Source: Cercis canadensis
Taxonomy: Eukaryota; Streptophyta; Magnoliopsida; Fabales; Fabaceae
Reading direction: 5' to 3'
Assembly: GCA_003255065.1 (NCBI GenBank)
Contig: QAOA01004184.1
Span: forward strand, 1,219-65,218
DNA: 64,000 nt
Shown: positions 36,801 through 49,275 of the stretch, piece after piece
Layout: each line of letters starts with the position of its first letter
Numbering within the stretch: the first letter of the stretch is position 1
Notes under the pieces: generated by a model
Database searches by the model: none
What the model was told of the DNA's origin: nothing
The model's input: only the letters and a program-made list of their open reading frames with translations
Position numbers and translations under genes: made by a program

Positions 36801-39012
36801 CATCCCATTATCCCTTTTAAAAGTGCAATATGTGAGTAGTAAACTTCTGGAAATTCTATGTTATGTTAGTGAATATCTAGCCCAGAAATATAATACTGAA
36901 GATCTAACTATCATTTGAATCTGACAATAATGTATGTTATACATGAATTAGCTGACATGATATATTCAGGTTAGCATCCACATTCCATGTTTCAGCTACA
37001 AGCCGTATCATGTTCCTATCACTGTCACTATTCCATATATCATACATTCATATAATTCTTCACACTCTAGGTAACTTGAAATTCCAAGCTTCCTGTTTGG
37101 CAAGAGTATATACAAAAAGCACAAATATTCTAGTCCCAATAATTTGTTTCAGGCCTTGATCGCTAAACTGATATTTGTTTAAAAAAAGTGCAATGTTGTC
37201 CTTTTGTTGGCTAGCATGCAACACTTGCTGGAAATTAAATGATGTGGCACTTTTGTTAACCCTTATTTTACACAGAAGCCTTATAAAATCAGGCATAGTC
37301 CTCGAATACATCCTTAACTCACCACCAATTAAGATCTTTAGGATGTGCTAAGTTTTAGTTAAAATAAATTTTCTAAGAAATAGAAAAAGCAGAGAAAATG
37401 CATTTAGCAAACACATACTCTTTTTTGTTTTTGGTAGTCATACTCATTTTTGTTTTGTTGGGGAAAAGCAAGTTTCCAGCCTTCTTATTTGGAAAACAGC
37501 GATAAGATTTCCATTTTTCAAAGTGGAAAAGCTGGATTTCCAAAACTAGCTTTTCCAGTTCCAATTACGAAGAGGCACTACAAAAGTGGGACTTGACACT
37601 ACTTGTAAGAGAAAGCAAAGGAGCACATACCCTGCAACTCATTCCTCAACATTAGAAAACAGTATCCATGTTTATAATCTTTTAACATAATCTCCAACAA
37701 CTCTTGTGGAAAACAAAAACTGAAAATAAAAATGGAAAGGGGAAAGGGGAAAATAAGAAATAGAAAACACTTTCTTAACCAAAGGGCCCCTTGGGTTTAA
37801 AAAACAAAGGAATTGGGGCTAATCTGTGAACCGAGCTTCTTATATGGAAGCGAGATCAATTACTAGTATGGCCCCAATAAGATGGACTACAAAAAAACCC
37901 ATTGACAAATATGTCACATCAGCTAATCTCTAATGATTGTGAAAGAAACTCCACATAGGGACTACATTGCACCTTACCTGAAGTGAATTACAGGGAATAA
38001 ATAGTAATTTGGCCTTAAAGAAAAGGAAGAGAAACACATTCATCAGAATAGTAGTTATAAGTGCTTGATTCTTATTCTAAGGGCTCTGAGAGCTTTTTTC
38101 AAGGCATTGGATGAGTGGTATTTGTATTTTAAAGTGCATGCTTGCTCTCAATGGTGACCATAATTGACTTTCTCTATCACAAATGCAAATTTTTTGACAA
38201 GAAAAGCAGGGCGACAACTAGAGCCAATTCAACATAGACAATATAGCAAGGAGCACAAAGAGAAATACAATTCAATGCAAGGCTCCATTTTGTAGCCTCA
38301 TGCTCAAGGAGACAAGATGATGTTTATCTTTACTTCCCTTGAAGCACTTTTTAGATTATTAAGATTATCAACTTCTCAAATTTGTTATAATGTCTCTATT
38401 ATTTCTCATCAAACTATTCATACATTCTCAAATTATTTGGAAAAGCTAATCATAAAGTAGTAATATAAGGGAAACAAGAAGCATCAGTAAGTATTCTTAT
38501 ATCAACCCTATGTAGCAGGTAAATTATTATGATATAATCCATGTCTTCTTTAAATTCAAGTACTTCAATTTCTAAATAGGACTTTAGACTTCCCCTTAGA
38601 CAGAGCAATAATGGTAAGCATGTCAATTCATGCTGAAAAATTTCCACCATTCTCAAATAATCCCACATCCTATCCACACATATAGAATAGCTAAATTTTC
38701 CATTAGTCAATCAACCATGAATCCATGACAGAACAATAAATTTAACATTACCCATATCAAAAAATTAAATATTTTGCAGCCGGAAAGCGTTAACACCCAA
38801 CAGAAAACTGAATTTCAAGAATCATTCCTAAACCATTTCTTAACCCCATGAAAATGCAGTAAACCTATTAGAGTATGTAAATTGACAAATACAGCTAAGT
38901 CAGGGGATAAAGATGCAACCTTTACTGTGTCAAAAGGATGGCCTGTAGCGACGGTTGCAACGCCGGCGAGCAAACCGGCCACGTATTGCTTGTAACCTGA
39001 ACTCTCCTCCAT
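33812..39012 (-). CDS. BAC1: Mitochondrial basic amino acid (arginine/ornithine) carrier BAC1
   Basis: Eight exons, all phase 0: 38920-39012, 36205-36294, 34957-35058, 34668-34772, 34486-34584, 34227-34415, 34048-34146 and 33812-33946; 303 residues. The three mitochondrial carrier repeats are present with the signatures PFDTVK (26-31), PTELVK (125-130) and PLDVAK (233-238). Sequence such as GYKQYVAGLLAGVATVATGH, RGATSSFIGMAFESSLLFG and CPTELVKCRMQIQGTDSLVP is very close to plant BAC1 (At2g33820 type), which exchanges arginine, ornithine and related cations across the inner membrane and links to arginine breakdown. All expected exons are intact, with length equal to the family norm. Intron 1 is about 2.6 kb. 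The gene converges on SPL, the same neighbour as I recall in Arabidopsis. Confidence 0.95.
35290..35385 (-). mobile_element. Possible LINE 3' tail in BAC1 intron 2
   Basis: A T run followed by CCGATAAAAGAACTTATTCA and GGAGGCCAAGAAGTCCTCCC resembles the poly(A)-tailed 3' ends of plant LINE relics read on the minus strand. It lies between exons 2 and 3. No coding remains are seen. Confidence 0.3.
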
Positions 39013-39110
39013 CTCTATCTAAGTGGACGTCTCTTGTTAACTTGGGAACTACTTTGGTGTCTTCGTCACTACAACTTTCTCCATATTTGATCCACTAACC
39101 ACCGCCGTGG

Positions 39111-39256
39111 GTAAGCGTTAATGCGACTGCCGGCGAAAAGGCATGAATTCTGACGACTTCAGTCCACTTTGCAGTGGTTGCTTGCTTGTTGCCCAACTCA
39201 AACAAGTGTGGCGATTTGGTAGAGGAAAAGGAAACTGCGTTAAATCGGTTTTTCAA
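39111..39256 (+). repeat. Duplicated BAC1 upstream segment, copy 1
   Basis: About 146 bp from GTAAGCGTTAATGCGACTGC to AAATCGGTTTTTCAA, starting about 100 bp upstream of the BAC1 ATG. It matches 39463-39615 closely, with scattered substitutions and one extra short insertion (GGCTCCAA) in copy 2. Confidence 0.85.
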
Positions 39257-39264
39257 TCACAAAC

Positions 39265-39436
39265 AATTTCAAGTGGGTCATCAAAAAAACAAATTTTAAT
39301 TGATTATAATTATTGTTAAATCTTTAAAATTACTCTTATCAACGACCATTGATATACATAAAATGGCCACGCAATGATCATTAATGGGAGAAGAGAAAAT
39401 TTAAGAACTTAATAATAATTATATTTGTTTATTTTT
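39265..39436. mobile_element. Foldback family A copy between the duplicated segments
   Basis: Shares TTTCAAGTGGGTCA, AATTATTGTTAAATCTT, ATGATCATTAATGGG and GAACTTAATAATAATTAT with the element at 40805-41030, but its left terminus is incomplete. It separates the two copies of the BAC1 upstream segment. Confidence 0.5.
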
Positions 39437-39462
39437 TAACATAATAATAACCACATTGGTGA

Positions 39463-39615
39463 GTAAGCGTTAACGCGACTGCCGGCGCAAGGGCATGATT
39501 TCTGACGACTTCAGTCCACTTTGCAGTGGTTGCTTGCTTGTTGCCAAACTCAAACAAGTGTGGCGATTTGGTAGAGGAAAAGGCTCCAAGGAAACTGGTT
39601 AAATCGTTTTTCAAG
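39463..39615 (+). repeat. Duplicated BAC1 upstream segment, copy 2
   Basis: Second copy of 39111-39256, beginning GTAAGCGTTAACGCGACTGC. The long shared core from TTCTGACGACTTCAGTCCAC onwards is almost unchanged, so the duplication is fairly recent. A minus-strand frame over this copy is not supported as coding. Confidence 0.85.
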
Positions 39616-40404
39616 GCTCTTGGACATCAATATTACACTTTATAAATAAATTTATCAATTTATAATATTTTTTAATTTAATTATTTAAATATTATACTTT
39701 TTAAATAATTAAAAATAAGAATAAAAATAAAAATTCATAATTGACATGTGAGGTGAGGATCACCAAACACGTAAGTGGCCAAACAGTGTATCCATGTCGA
39801 ACATGCCGATAACTCCATGACATGTCATTTCTTGTTGTTTTATATAAGAATAAAATAAAAGGAAAAGCTATTAGCATGCCTAAAGTTAATCAAAATTAAA
39901 AGGTAAAAAATTTGACTATGAAAGGAGATGTCAAATGACTATTGGCGTGTCTCATGTGGACATAGGATATGCCGTGTAGTCACTGATGTGTCCGGTGGTC
40001 CTCACATATTTTAAAAAAAAAATTATTTTTAATATTTTAAAAATATAATATTTAAGTAATTAAGTTAAAAAATGTGTTAGATGTGTAATTTTGTTACTAA
40101 AGTATAATATTCAGGTCAATAAACTTGTTTTTCAATTATTTATTAAATTTCTTTTTAATGTGAAACATTTATTAAACTTTGAAATAATTATTGAAAAATG
40201 TTAGGTAGACCAACGATTTCAAGTTCGAGCCTTTTGTCAATGCAATAAACTTTTTTAGGAGAGGTCCCCACTTTAATGCCTAATAGTACCTTGGAGGATT
40301 AATCATGGACAAAACTTGGGGATACCTTGGGAAAACCAAAAAAAATGTTAGGTAGACTTTTTTTTTTATATGAAAAAATTTGTTGTTAAATTGAGATATA
40401 TTTA

Positions 40405-40740
40405 TAGTTTAAATATATTGTAGGTCTCCATAATTTGGACAAATTTTGAATTAGGTCTTTATAATTTTTTTTCTTTTTTAGGGTCTTTATAGTTTAAAAT
40501 TTTTTTTAATTGGGTCTCTGCTATCATATATGGTAATTTGATTAAATGATAATTTTTATGCCATTTTGACGCTATGTTAATTTTTTTTATTGTCACATAA
40601 AGAAGTCATTTGCTATATTAATATTAAATTGATGAAATTATAATCGGAGATAATAACATTGATCTAATTAAAAAAAAAAATTATAGGACTTGATTCAAAA
40701 TTTGTTCAAACTATAAAGACATACAATATATTTAAACCTA
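40405..40740. mobile_element. MITE family B, short copy
   Basis: The left end AGTTTAAATATATTGTAGGT, followed by TTTGGACAAATTTTGAATTA, pairs with the reverse complement of the right end, GGTTTAAATATATTGTATGT and TTTGAACAAATTTTGAATCA. Pairing continues through TTATGTGACAAT-like interior motifs. A larger relative lies at 41592-42128. Confidence 0.7.
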
Positions 40741-40804
40741 TATTTATAATTGTCTTTAGATGAATATGCCATCTTTATCATTTTGTTTTATTTAAAGGTG
40801 ATTA

Positions 40805-41030
40805 TAAATACACCTCATATTATTATTAAGCCACTTAAATTATAAATAATTTCAAGTGGATCAAGGAGAAAAGAACATTTAATTGGTTGCAATTATTGTT
40901 AAATTTTCAAAATTACTCTTATAGATGTCTGTTGGCATATATAAGATGGCCACTGACGAATATGTAATGATCATTGGTGGGTGAAAAGTAAATTTAGAAA
41001 CTTAACAATAATTGTGGTTGTTTCATTTAT
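40805..41030. mobile_element. Foldback family A copy
   Basis: The left end carries TTATTATTAAGCCACTTAAA and the right end, reverse complemented, CAATTATTGTTAAGTTTCTA. The interior shares TTCAAGTGG, ATGATCATTGGTGGG and AAATTACTCTTAT with 39265-39436. Confidence 0.55.
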
Positions 41031-41591
41031 TTTTGAATATAATAATCACATAATAAAAAGAATAACTATATAGTACTAAAAATAATCATACATGTAGACA
41101 AAATAATTGCATAATATTAAGGATAATCATATATTTTAATAAAATAATTACATAACACCAAAAAAATATTTGAAAGAAACCAAATTTAAAATCTTCAGTA
41201 TGTAGAACTAAACAATAATTTTGTTAAAAAAAAATCTACTTAATACAATTGTGAAAAAGTGTGAGTGTTGAAAGGGGAGTTTATCATTTTCTATAATGTA
41301 CATTAATTTAGAGGTTATGCAATTGAGTATTTTAGGTTGACTCTATTGCCTCCATTTTCGTACTCTCCCATGCTATGTTTTTTTTTTTTTCAGAGAATTA
41401 TTGTTTGATTCATTAAATTAATAAAAAAATATTATTTAATTTTAAATACGGATAAGAATTTTAATTTAATTATTTTTATACCAGTAAAAAAATATCTAGA
41501 ATATTCTTGAATGTTATGTAATTATTCTGTTTATCTACGCGATTATTTTGTTTATTTTTGAACATTATAATCATTTATATATATAAATTAA

Positions 41592-42128
41592 ATAAAGTTT
41601 AAATTTATTACATATTATTATAATTTGGATGAATTTTGAATCCGATCCTTATAGCTTTTTTTTTTCTTTTAGGATTTTTATAATTTGAAATTTTTTTAAT
41701 TTAGTCAATGTCATTACTCCGAGTTATAATTCTGTTAATTTAATACTGACATAACAAACGACTTCTTCATGTGACAATAGATGAAGCTTACGTGACACCA
41801 AAGTAACACAAATTGTCACCCATCAAACACGTATGCAAGGCATGTGGCTCAATTTTTTTCAAATTGATGAAAATTAGAGTGAGGAGCAACAGATAAAACC
41901 AATTTTTATGCCACTTTAGCGTCATGTCAACTTATTTTATTGCCACATAGACAAGTTGTTTATCATTTGGGCACAAAATTGACAGAGTTATAACTTGGGG
42001 TAACGATAGATACCCAATTTAAAAAAAAAAAATTAAACTATAAGGATTCCAAAAGAAGAAAAAAAAATTAAAAAAATTTAATTTAAAATTTGTCCAAATT
42101 ATAAGAACTTGCAATACATTTAAATCAT
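41592..42128. mobile_element. MITE family B, long copy
   Basis: The left end AAGTTTAAATTTATTACATA, then TTTGGATGAATTTTGAATCC, pairs with the right end reverse complement, TTTAAATGTATTGCAAGTTC and TTTGGACAAATTTTAAATT. Interior blocks (TTATGCCACTTTAGCGTCAT, TTGCCACATAGACAAGT) match motifs of the short copy at 40405-40740 but extend further. Confidence 0.7.
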
Positions 42129-42812
42129 TAAACAATTACATAACACCAAAGGATAACCACATATATAAACAAAATAATTACATAATACCAAAGGACAACC
42201 ACATATATTAACAGAATAACCATGTTACACCTTAAGCTTTCATTCTTGACACGTCAATATGACTTTTACCTTATTTATTTTGGTACATAAGAGAAAAAGA
42301 CGAGTCTTCACTAGTAACATAAAGTTAAAAAACACAAACTTCATATTTGAAAACCAGTAGAGATCAGCTACTTGGAAAAAACACTTAATTACTAATAATA
42401 GAGTAACTATGTAGCTAAAGTATCAAAAAAGAAATTAACAAAAAATATACTGAGATAGCACGACTTGAAGTATCCATCCATGGAAAAAATTTATTACTGC
42501 TTTGTCATACAAAATCTGAGCAACATATTCGACATAAATGGGGTAGATAACTGTATGTTAATTCAGCCAAAAAAACAAAAACAATGTATTACATTGAGAA
42601 AGTACGTGGTGATCTGTTTTGTTTGTCATGTTGTTACACTCGTAAATAATGCTTTACACTTGACAAAGTTGCACAATCCAGATCATGGAAAAGCATTCCT
42701 CTCAGCAACAATTCATTCTCCACCTCAACCAGGCATGTCATTGCAATGTAGCTTGATCTTCATTATTCTGGCAATGCTTTCCCACTCAGCACAAGGAAAA
42801 CGTCTTCAATGG

Positions 42813-45800
42813 TCACAACTTACTGGGAATGACTACGTTAGAAAGCATTCTGCTCTTTCCAACTTGAGAAGGCTGATTGAAGACCTCCTTTCTTTCAGCA
42901 ATAAATTTCGCAAAGCGCGAACCCTTCCTTTCTTTGCTGTCATTCTCCATAAGAGACTGAGGCAGATCAGGCAAAGGAGGGAACCTGGGAGATGCTGATC
43001 TCATCAATGCCCATACAGACGAAAGGTATTCATTCGGTTCGTCAAGAATCTGTAGAAGTGAAAGATCCTGCATGTCTACAATCAAAAAGCCATATCATCA
43101 GAAGTCAATACACCTCTTAAGCAACTATATTTAGAAGCTTATGGACATGTAACCATGTTGAAACAAGGTAGATAATATTTTGCATAGCCTACTGCTATAA
43201 CAAGAGTTCTCATACTATTATGTTTTCAAGTGAGTTATGAATTTTTCTCATTCACAGAGTTGAGCTCCTTCAGTACTTTGGTAGCATACCTTTTGAGAAC
43301 TTGAAGATGGGTGCCAAAGCTGTAGACGGAATGCTAAAATTAAGATGAGGTATAACTGTTCCTCCACCGTGCCTTGCATTGCTGTGTCAAGAACATTATC
43401 TCATTAAATATGTAAGTTAAATCTGCAAATAGTCAGGAGGAATTAAAAAGAAAATCAAAATTGGAAAAAGCTATTAAACAATGAAAAATTGGACCAGCAA
43501 CTGATCTCCAATGAGTGAATATCATACAGCTGACATCAAATCAATGCAAGGCAGGATATCCTTAGCTAAAATGAAAGTAGTCTCATGCCACAGATAACTA
43601 GTACATATCAAAGCTGAGAAATGCATCCAAAAAGACCTTTCTTGTCTTCAAAGCATGAAGGAATGCATAACCAGGCAAATTTTAAGTTTGAATTATAGGC
43701 TGGCTGAGAACAATATATTGCAGGCTATCCACAGTATATGGACATCAAATAGTAGATGGCCTACTTACATTCTGTTTTCAAAACCCTGAACCTGAGATGC
43801 GAATACCATTAAAGTCTGAAATGCTACTTAATGACCTAGCTCAGAGCTTCTTGCACTTCAGTACAAATTAAACATAAATTCTTGTTAATGCAGAAATAAA
43901 ATTAGCTTCGAATAAATTATTTACAGTACAAAAATCTGGTGACTTTACCTAGTAACCAGGCCAATCATGTGACCATCCGAATTGATGACAGCACCCCCAC
44001 TAGCGCCAGGATGAACAGCTGCTGTTGTTTCAAGCATTGATGGGAAGGTATGCTCCTGTTGAATGGATTGATAGGATTTTGGAGTCTTTGCCTTAACCAC
44101 TTTGGCTACCACGCCAGAGCAAACAGATGGAAAGAATCCTGATTAAAAAAGAATAGAACTCCCAAGTTACATAATGGAACAGATGGGCAACCACAGTCAC
44201 TAAATTAGTTCTTTATAAAAATAAACTGCACTCATTCAATTAAACAAAAGACTTTGATATGTTAAATTTTAAAACATTGAAAATTCCTTCCACGGCATGA
44301 CATTTAACCAACAAAGATAACGGATAAATTAGATTAGCAAGGCACATACCACATCTTGGGCCAAATAGCCCATGGCCAATGATATATGCCTTTGATCCTA
44401 CGGATGGCCAGGCAAAATTCATTACAATAGGCAGAAGCTGATCAGGAACAGATTCAAGCTGCAAGAGGGCAACATCCCATGGTCCTTTACAGATATACAC
44501 CACTTTAGCATCACACCAAACCCAAGGTTTGACATGATCAAGGCGTACACGTATATTTCTATGGCCTTTGTAAGTTGAATTCAATTTATAGCCCCCCAGT
44601 TCATCAGCAGTAAAAGGATAAAGAGTCTCCATCTTTGACGGTGAAGTCTGATTATTTTGGTTGCCCTCAACTCCTCCATTCCCAAAAGATGTGGCTCCCT
44701 CCAACAAGCAAGGAAGTTTTTCTGGGTTGTTTTCATATCCTCCACCACTAACATGTGTTTTCCCAAATCTCCATGGTTCCAACAGATGAGCATTCGTAAG
44801 TATGAGACCTTGACTGTTTAGCAAAACACCAGATGCCCATACTCCATCATCAATAGTAACAAGACAGATAGAAGCCATTGCCTTCTCAACTGGTAATGGT
44901 GAGGAGCTGCCAGAATTAGAATGCTCATGGTTATAACTAGAGGGTCCTTTTGAGCAGTCAGTGTCAATACGAGGTGCCTTTACTACAGCACAGGGCTTGC
45001 CATTCTCATGATATGACCCTTTCACTGCATTCTGAGGCCACTTCCGCAGCAAGTCATTAGAAGCAGTTGCAATGGCTTCCCATGGAACCACCAGCTGTTA
45101 CCAAAGACTAGAGTTTTGCATGATCAGTTAAATTTGAAAATGTTTAAATAATGTAGAGCAAGAGGAGAATGCACTTGAGGTACCTGGATTTCTGCCCCAC
45201 TTGTCTTCTGCCTCAATGGTCTAATCAATATACCAGTTAGACATGCATGCTCACTGAAAACTGGACTGCCTTCCGTTCCTGACAGATATAGTGTCAAAAT
45301 AGAGCCAGAGACCAATTGCATCAAATGACCAAGCAACAGAGAAATGGCTCACACCAGGAAGACAGCGTATGTCAGCCATCAGCAATGATCCATCAGATGA
45401 ATTAGGAGGATAGCAGTTTGCAATGCATCCAACTGATATACTGATTCAAGCAAGCAATTAAATCAAGGACTGAATGAAAAATTTAATTGAAACAAAAAGT
45501 TTAGATACAGAATACAAAAATCACAAGTTGTAAACGGGAATAGCCACATCATTGATAACGACAGTTTGGGCGAATGACTCAAATGGATAACTTAAAAAGT
45601 TTTAGGACTCTAAAGGATACAAGTGATCAATCATGGTTGTTTATTTCAAAAAGTCATTAATGTTCCTCATGGCTCCTGAAAGTTGACAAGCATTCCTTAA
45701 GAGTAACTCACCCTTCTTTTACATGCCATTACAATTATCAAATTGTGTCTATTGAAGGAGACAAAGAGACACCCTATATTTCCAAGTTGCAGCTAAATTC

Positions 45801-48754
45801 ATTCTCAATCCACTAAAGAACAATTTACCTAAAATTATAGACAAAAAAAAGTTTATAAAATCTTAATCATTAAAGACTTTAATTTCAAAATGCAAAAGTA
45901 GAATCAAACTTAATGAATTAGTAAGATACTAAGATGTTATTATGCTATTTTTACATATTTATGGAATCAATAAATACACGAAAAAGGTATAGCTAATATG
46001 TGCAACGGTTTTAGTATTTTCTAATCATAATTCCTAGAGCAGCCACACACTTCTCTTGGTTCAGTGAGGTCTCTCCTTTATTTCATGGTAACATAAGAAC
46101 CTGGATTAATAAATGAACATCTAAAGAGCACCATGTATTCTGTATAGTGTAATTACTACATTAAGTGGAAACAAATACAAAAAAGATGGAAAATCCATAA
46201 TTCTCATAGAATCAACACTGATATTTTCTTCGTTACAGGTGGAAAGAAAATTAGCAGCCAGTACAACTCAGCTCCACTCAAAGTCAAACCCAACTGCATG
46301 TGAAAATAGTTTGACAGAAAACTGATGAAGGACATGTTACAAGGGAATGTCACACCTATGTTTAAGCAAATTTAAGGTAAGAAGAATGTTTAACCATCTT
46401 CTGAAGAAACTACCACAGGCTTTCTTTGTTTATGAGTGCTTAACCCACTTATATGAGTGGCCATAAGTTAGATCACCAAGAGAAGAAGTAATACCTATTA
46501 AAGAAGTGAGTAGGTGACAGGACACCAAAAGGAGACCCAACTGCCAGGAGAAAATCACCCCTTTTATTCATGGAAGATACTGGGATATCCAGCATGTCCT
46601 ATGTTACAAACATCAACCAGTTATTGAGTCTCTACAGACAAACAAAGAATACCAGCAGAAAAATCCATGCTAGCTGCAATCATGAAAATATATTTTAACT
46701 GTTTGCATGGGATATCCGACTAGGGAAAATGTATATGTGTAGAAAAGTTACCTTGACGGATAAAGAAACACCAAGAATGGCCATTCTAGTCAGTGATTTA
46801 CACATAAGACTTACACTGCCAGATCCTCCCGTAGCAAAATTGCCCTGGCAGTCATGAAAGATTTATCATGCTCCATAATCCATTCATAAAGACTGTGTTT
46901 GATTTTACACATTATGGATGTTATTCCCAAAGGCAATTTATTCTATCATGCAAATATTTGAAGCATCCCACAGTGAAGGAGGGAAAAATAATTTTTTTGC
47001 TAAAAAAAAAAGTGCTTGTACACAGACATCTTGGCCTGCACCCTTTTTTGGATAAACATCCCTGTAAAAATTTCACAAAACCAAATCCAGCTTACTGCTA
47101 CAAGCTACATAATTGAGCATATGAAAATAGAAGGTAAAATAGCTTTCGCCAAACACCTCAAGAGACTCACAAAGCTCTCTTAAGACATTTAAAAGCCTAA
47201 CCAAGTGGCCCTCTTGCAGTACTAACAGAGAAAGGTTTCAGTGAATTCCAGCTAACTAATGCCCAAAGTGACAGATGGTGCCTTCAGGTTTGCAGACAAA
47301 ACAGTAAAACTTATGCAAGTGCTACAATTGCCCAGTCTCTCCTAGAAGCAGGAGACATAAGCAGTCTATACAAATTGAATTTCATTGAGTTTACCTGTTG
47401 AGAATCATTACTGTAAGATGCCAAAGACCACCCATCCTCCCATCCATGCTCTGGTGAGCCAAAAGATGCTTCAATAAGTGACTGGAGAGAAAGGGCTGAC
47501 ACAGGGATATCAACCTGCATAGCGCAAAAATCTCATTAACACAGGCCCTGATAAAGCATGGCAAAAATAAGTACGAAAATAACAAATCTCAGCAATACAA
47601 ATAAACAAAAGTCACATATATTATAGATCATCAACTAACACATTTAATTACAGTGACCAGAATCATTATACAAACCTCTAATATTAAAATGTTGTCTGAA
47701 AGCAAGTTATCAAGACACGCTAACATACAAATGAATAGCTAAGTCCAAATTTACAATAGAAAATCCATGTACAATGAAGAAGCAGTTGATGGCACTAGAC
47801 TACAAGCTATGTACCTTGATGACTACCATTAACTAAACAGCTACATGCACAGTGATGAATATGTTATAAAACAGAATCAGTCTATTTGATTCACACAGTA
47901 GGATTTTATAATAAGGAATAAAGTCAAAAGTTCAGAACAACAGTATTAGTTGGATTTGAATCTAAGAGATATATGGCAATTCCATGGTTTCTTATGATCC
48001 GTTAATGTCAACCCAAATAACAAATGGGAAAGCAAATAGCTTACTAATGACAAAAGCTGCGCATCAAGCCAAGAAGGAACCCTTTTATCTGATTCTTCAT
48101 TGGTTTTCTCTGTCATTATATCAACCCGAACACCAGAAATCAACTCAGGCCGATCCTGAAAAGCATTAAAAAGGGGGTGGGGGGAAACAAATAAAATAAA
48201 TATCAAAAGCAGACAAGGATTAGTATATTCTACAGACTACAACAAATTAGATTAGCGCCAACCTGAGGAATCTTTTCTCTCTGTTGCAGAGATAGAAAAG
48301 GCTCAACAACTGAAGCAACTGTCACAAGCAATACCATACCCTCACAATTGTGGCCATAAACACGCCTAGCTACTTCAGAGTCATAAAGGGTATCAGGTAT
48401 AAGCATTCCTGAAGCTGAAAGAGTTGTCTCTCCAGAGCTACACATACCCAGAAGGAAAATACACAATAAATGCATAGAAAAAAAATCTGGGAAAGCAAAA
48501 ATCCAAAGTCATAAACTGGTTTTCACAATCAGAACTAACCGGTATTGATGAAAAGCATGTCTTCTCATCTTCATCCCTTTTGGGTCCTGAAAATAAATGA
48601 AAAACAGAAATTCCAAGCTGAGTGACCCATAATTATGTAGCATATAGTGGTTACCTATCTCTAAATAGGGAAAGAGGGCGATACTCACAGGACCACGAAT
48701 TCTGACCATGACTGCAAAATTGCGAGCAAAATCAATGGTTTCCTGCAGACCCAT
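42813..48754 (-). CDS. DEG15: DEG15 glyoxysomal processing protease (peroxisomal trypsin-like serine protease)
   Basis: Thirteen exons with consistent phase: 48689-48754, 48540-48586, 48263-48437, 48045-48155, 47395-47514, 46752-46844, 46495-46598, 45355-45440, 45184-45278, 44350-45094, 43949-44138, 43290-43381 and 42813-43075; 728 residues. The catalytic triad can be seen: His near 402 in [11 protein letters not shown], Asp near 506 in WDVALLQLE, and Ser near 594 in HPGASGGAV. The protein ends in SKL, the canonical PTS1 peroxisomal import signal. Known role: it removes the PTS2 presequence from imported glyoxysomal enzymes. The N-terminal half ([15 protein letters not shown], a degenerate first protease-like lobe) and the C-terminal protease lobe match the plant family, and length is near the norm of about 700. 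No breaks seen. The Ser motif is GASGGA, as in plant DEG15, where many other Deg proteases have GNSGGP. Confidence 0.96.
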
Positions 48755-49049
48755 TATGAAGAAATGGTGTTCTTCCTTTGAGGATCGTATTACTGGAAAG
48801 TGTGAGAGGAATTTGGAGTGGGTTTCAATGTAAATTTGGAGTTTGTTGCAGCCTGAGGCCTTTGAGAGTCAACAGAAGCATCATTGATTTACCTCACATC
48901 ACACTTTGGAGGAAATGAGACAGAGTCATCTAAAATGAGTAATTATATGTAACGCTGATGAATGGAGCTTATTGCGACTTACGAGGCAGATAATACAAAC
49001 GTTGTCGTATTCCTAGAGAGCATTGTGATAAGTGCTTTTCTTTTTTTCT

Positions 49050-49275
49050 TTTTTAATAAATTATTATTAAGCCACTCAAAAAAAAATTATTTTAAGTGAG
49101 TTAATTAAAATAATATTTTTATGTTAACTTTTTCATAGAAAAAAGTTATTTTTTATTTTTTAAAATTATCTTTATTAATGATCATTAGCATATATAGAAT
49201 AATCACTTATCATACATAATGACTAATAGTCAATAATAATAAAATAATAATACAATGATCATTAGTCCGGGAAAA
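49050..49275. mobile_element. Diverged foldback family A relative
   Basis: Starts AAATTATTATTAAGCCACTC and shares TTTTAAGTGAGTTAATT, TAATGATCATTAGCATATAT and AATGATCATTAGTC with the copies at 39.3 and 40.8 kb. The ends are eroded. It lies about 300 bp upstream of DEG15. Confidence 0.45.

Noticed and set aside
37565..37600. CACTACAAAAGTGGG and CACTACTTGTAAG as CACTA ends
   Set aside because: No partner end, subterminal repeats or target duplication nearby.
42465..42998. Plus-strand frame of 177 codons
   Set aside because: Its right part lies antisense to the last DEG15 exon, which is well supported, and the left part lacks any family feature.
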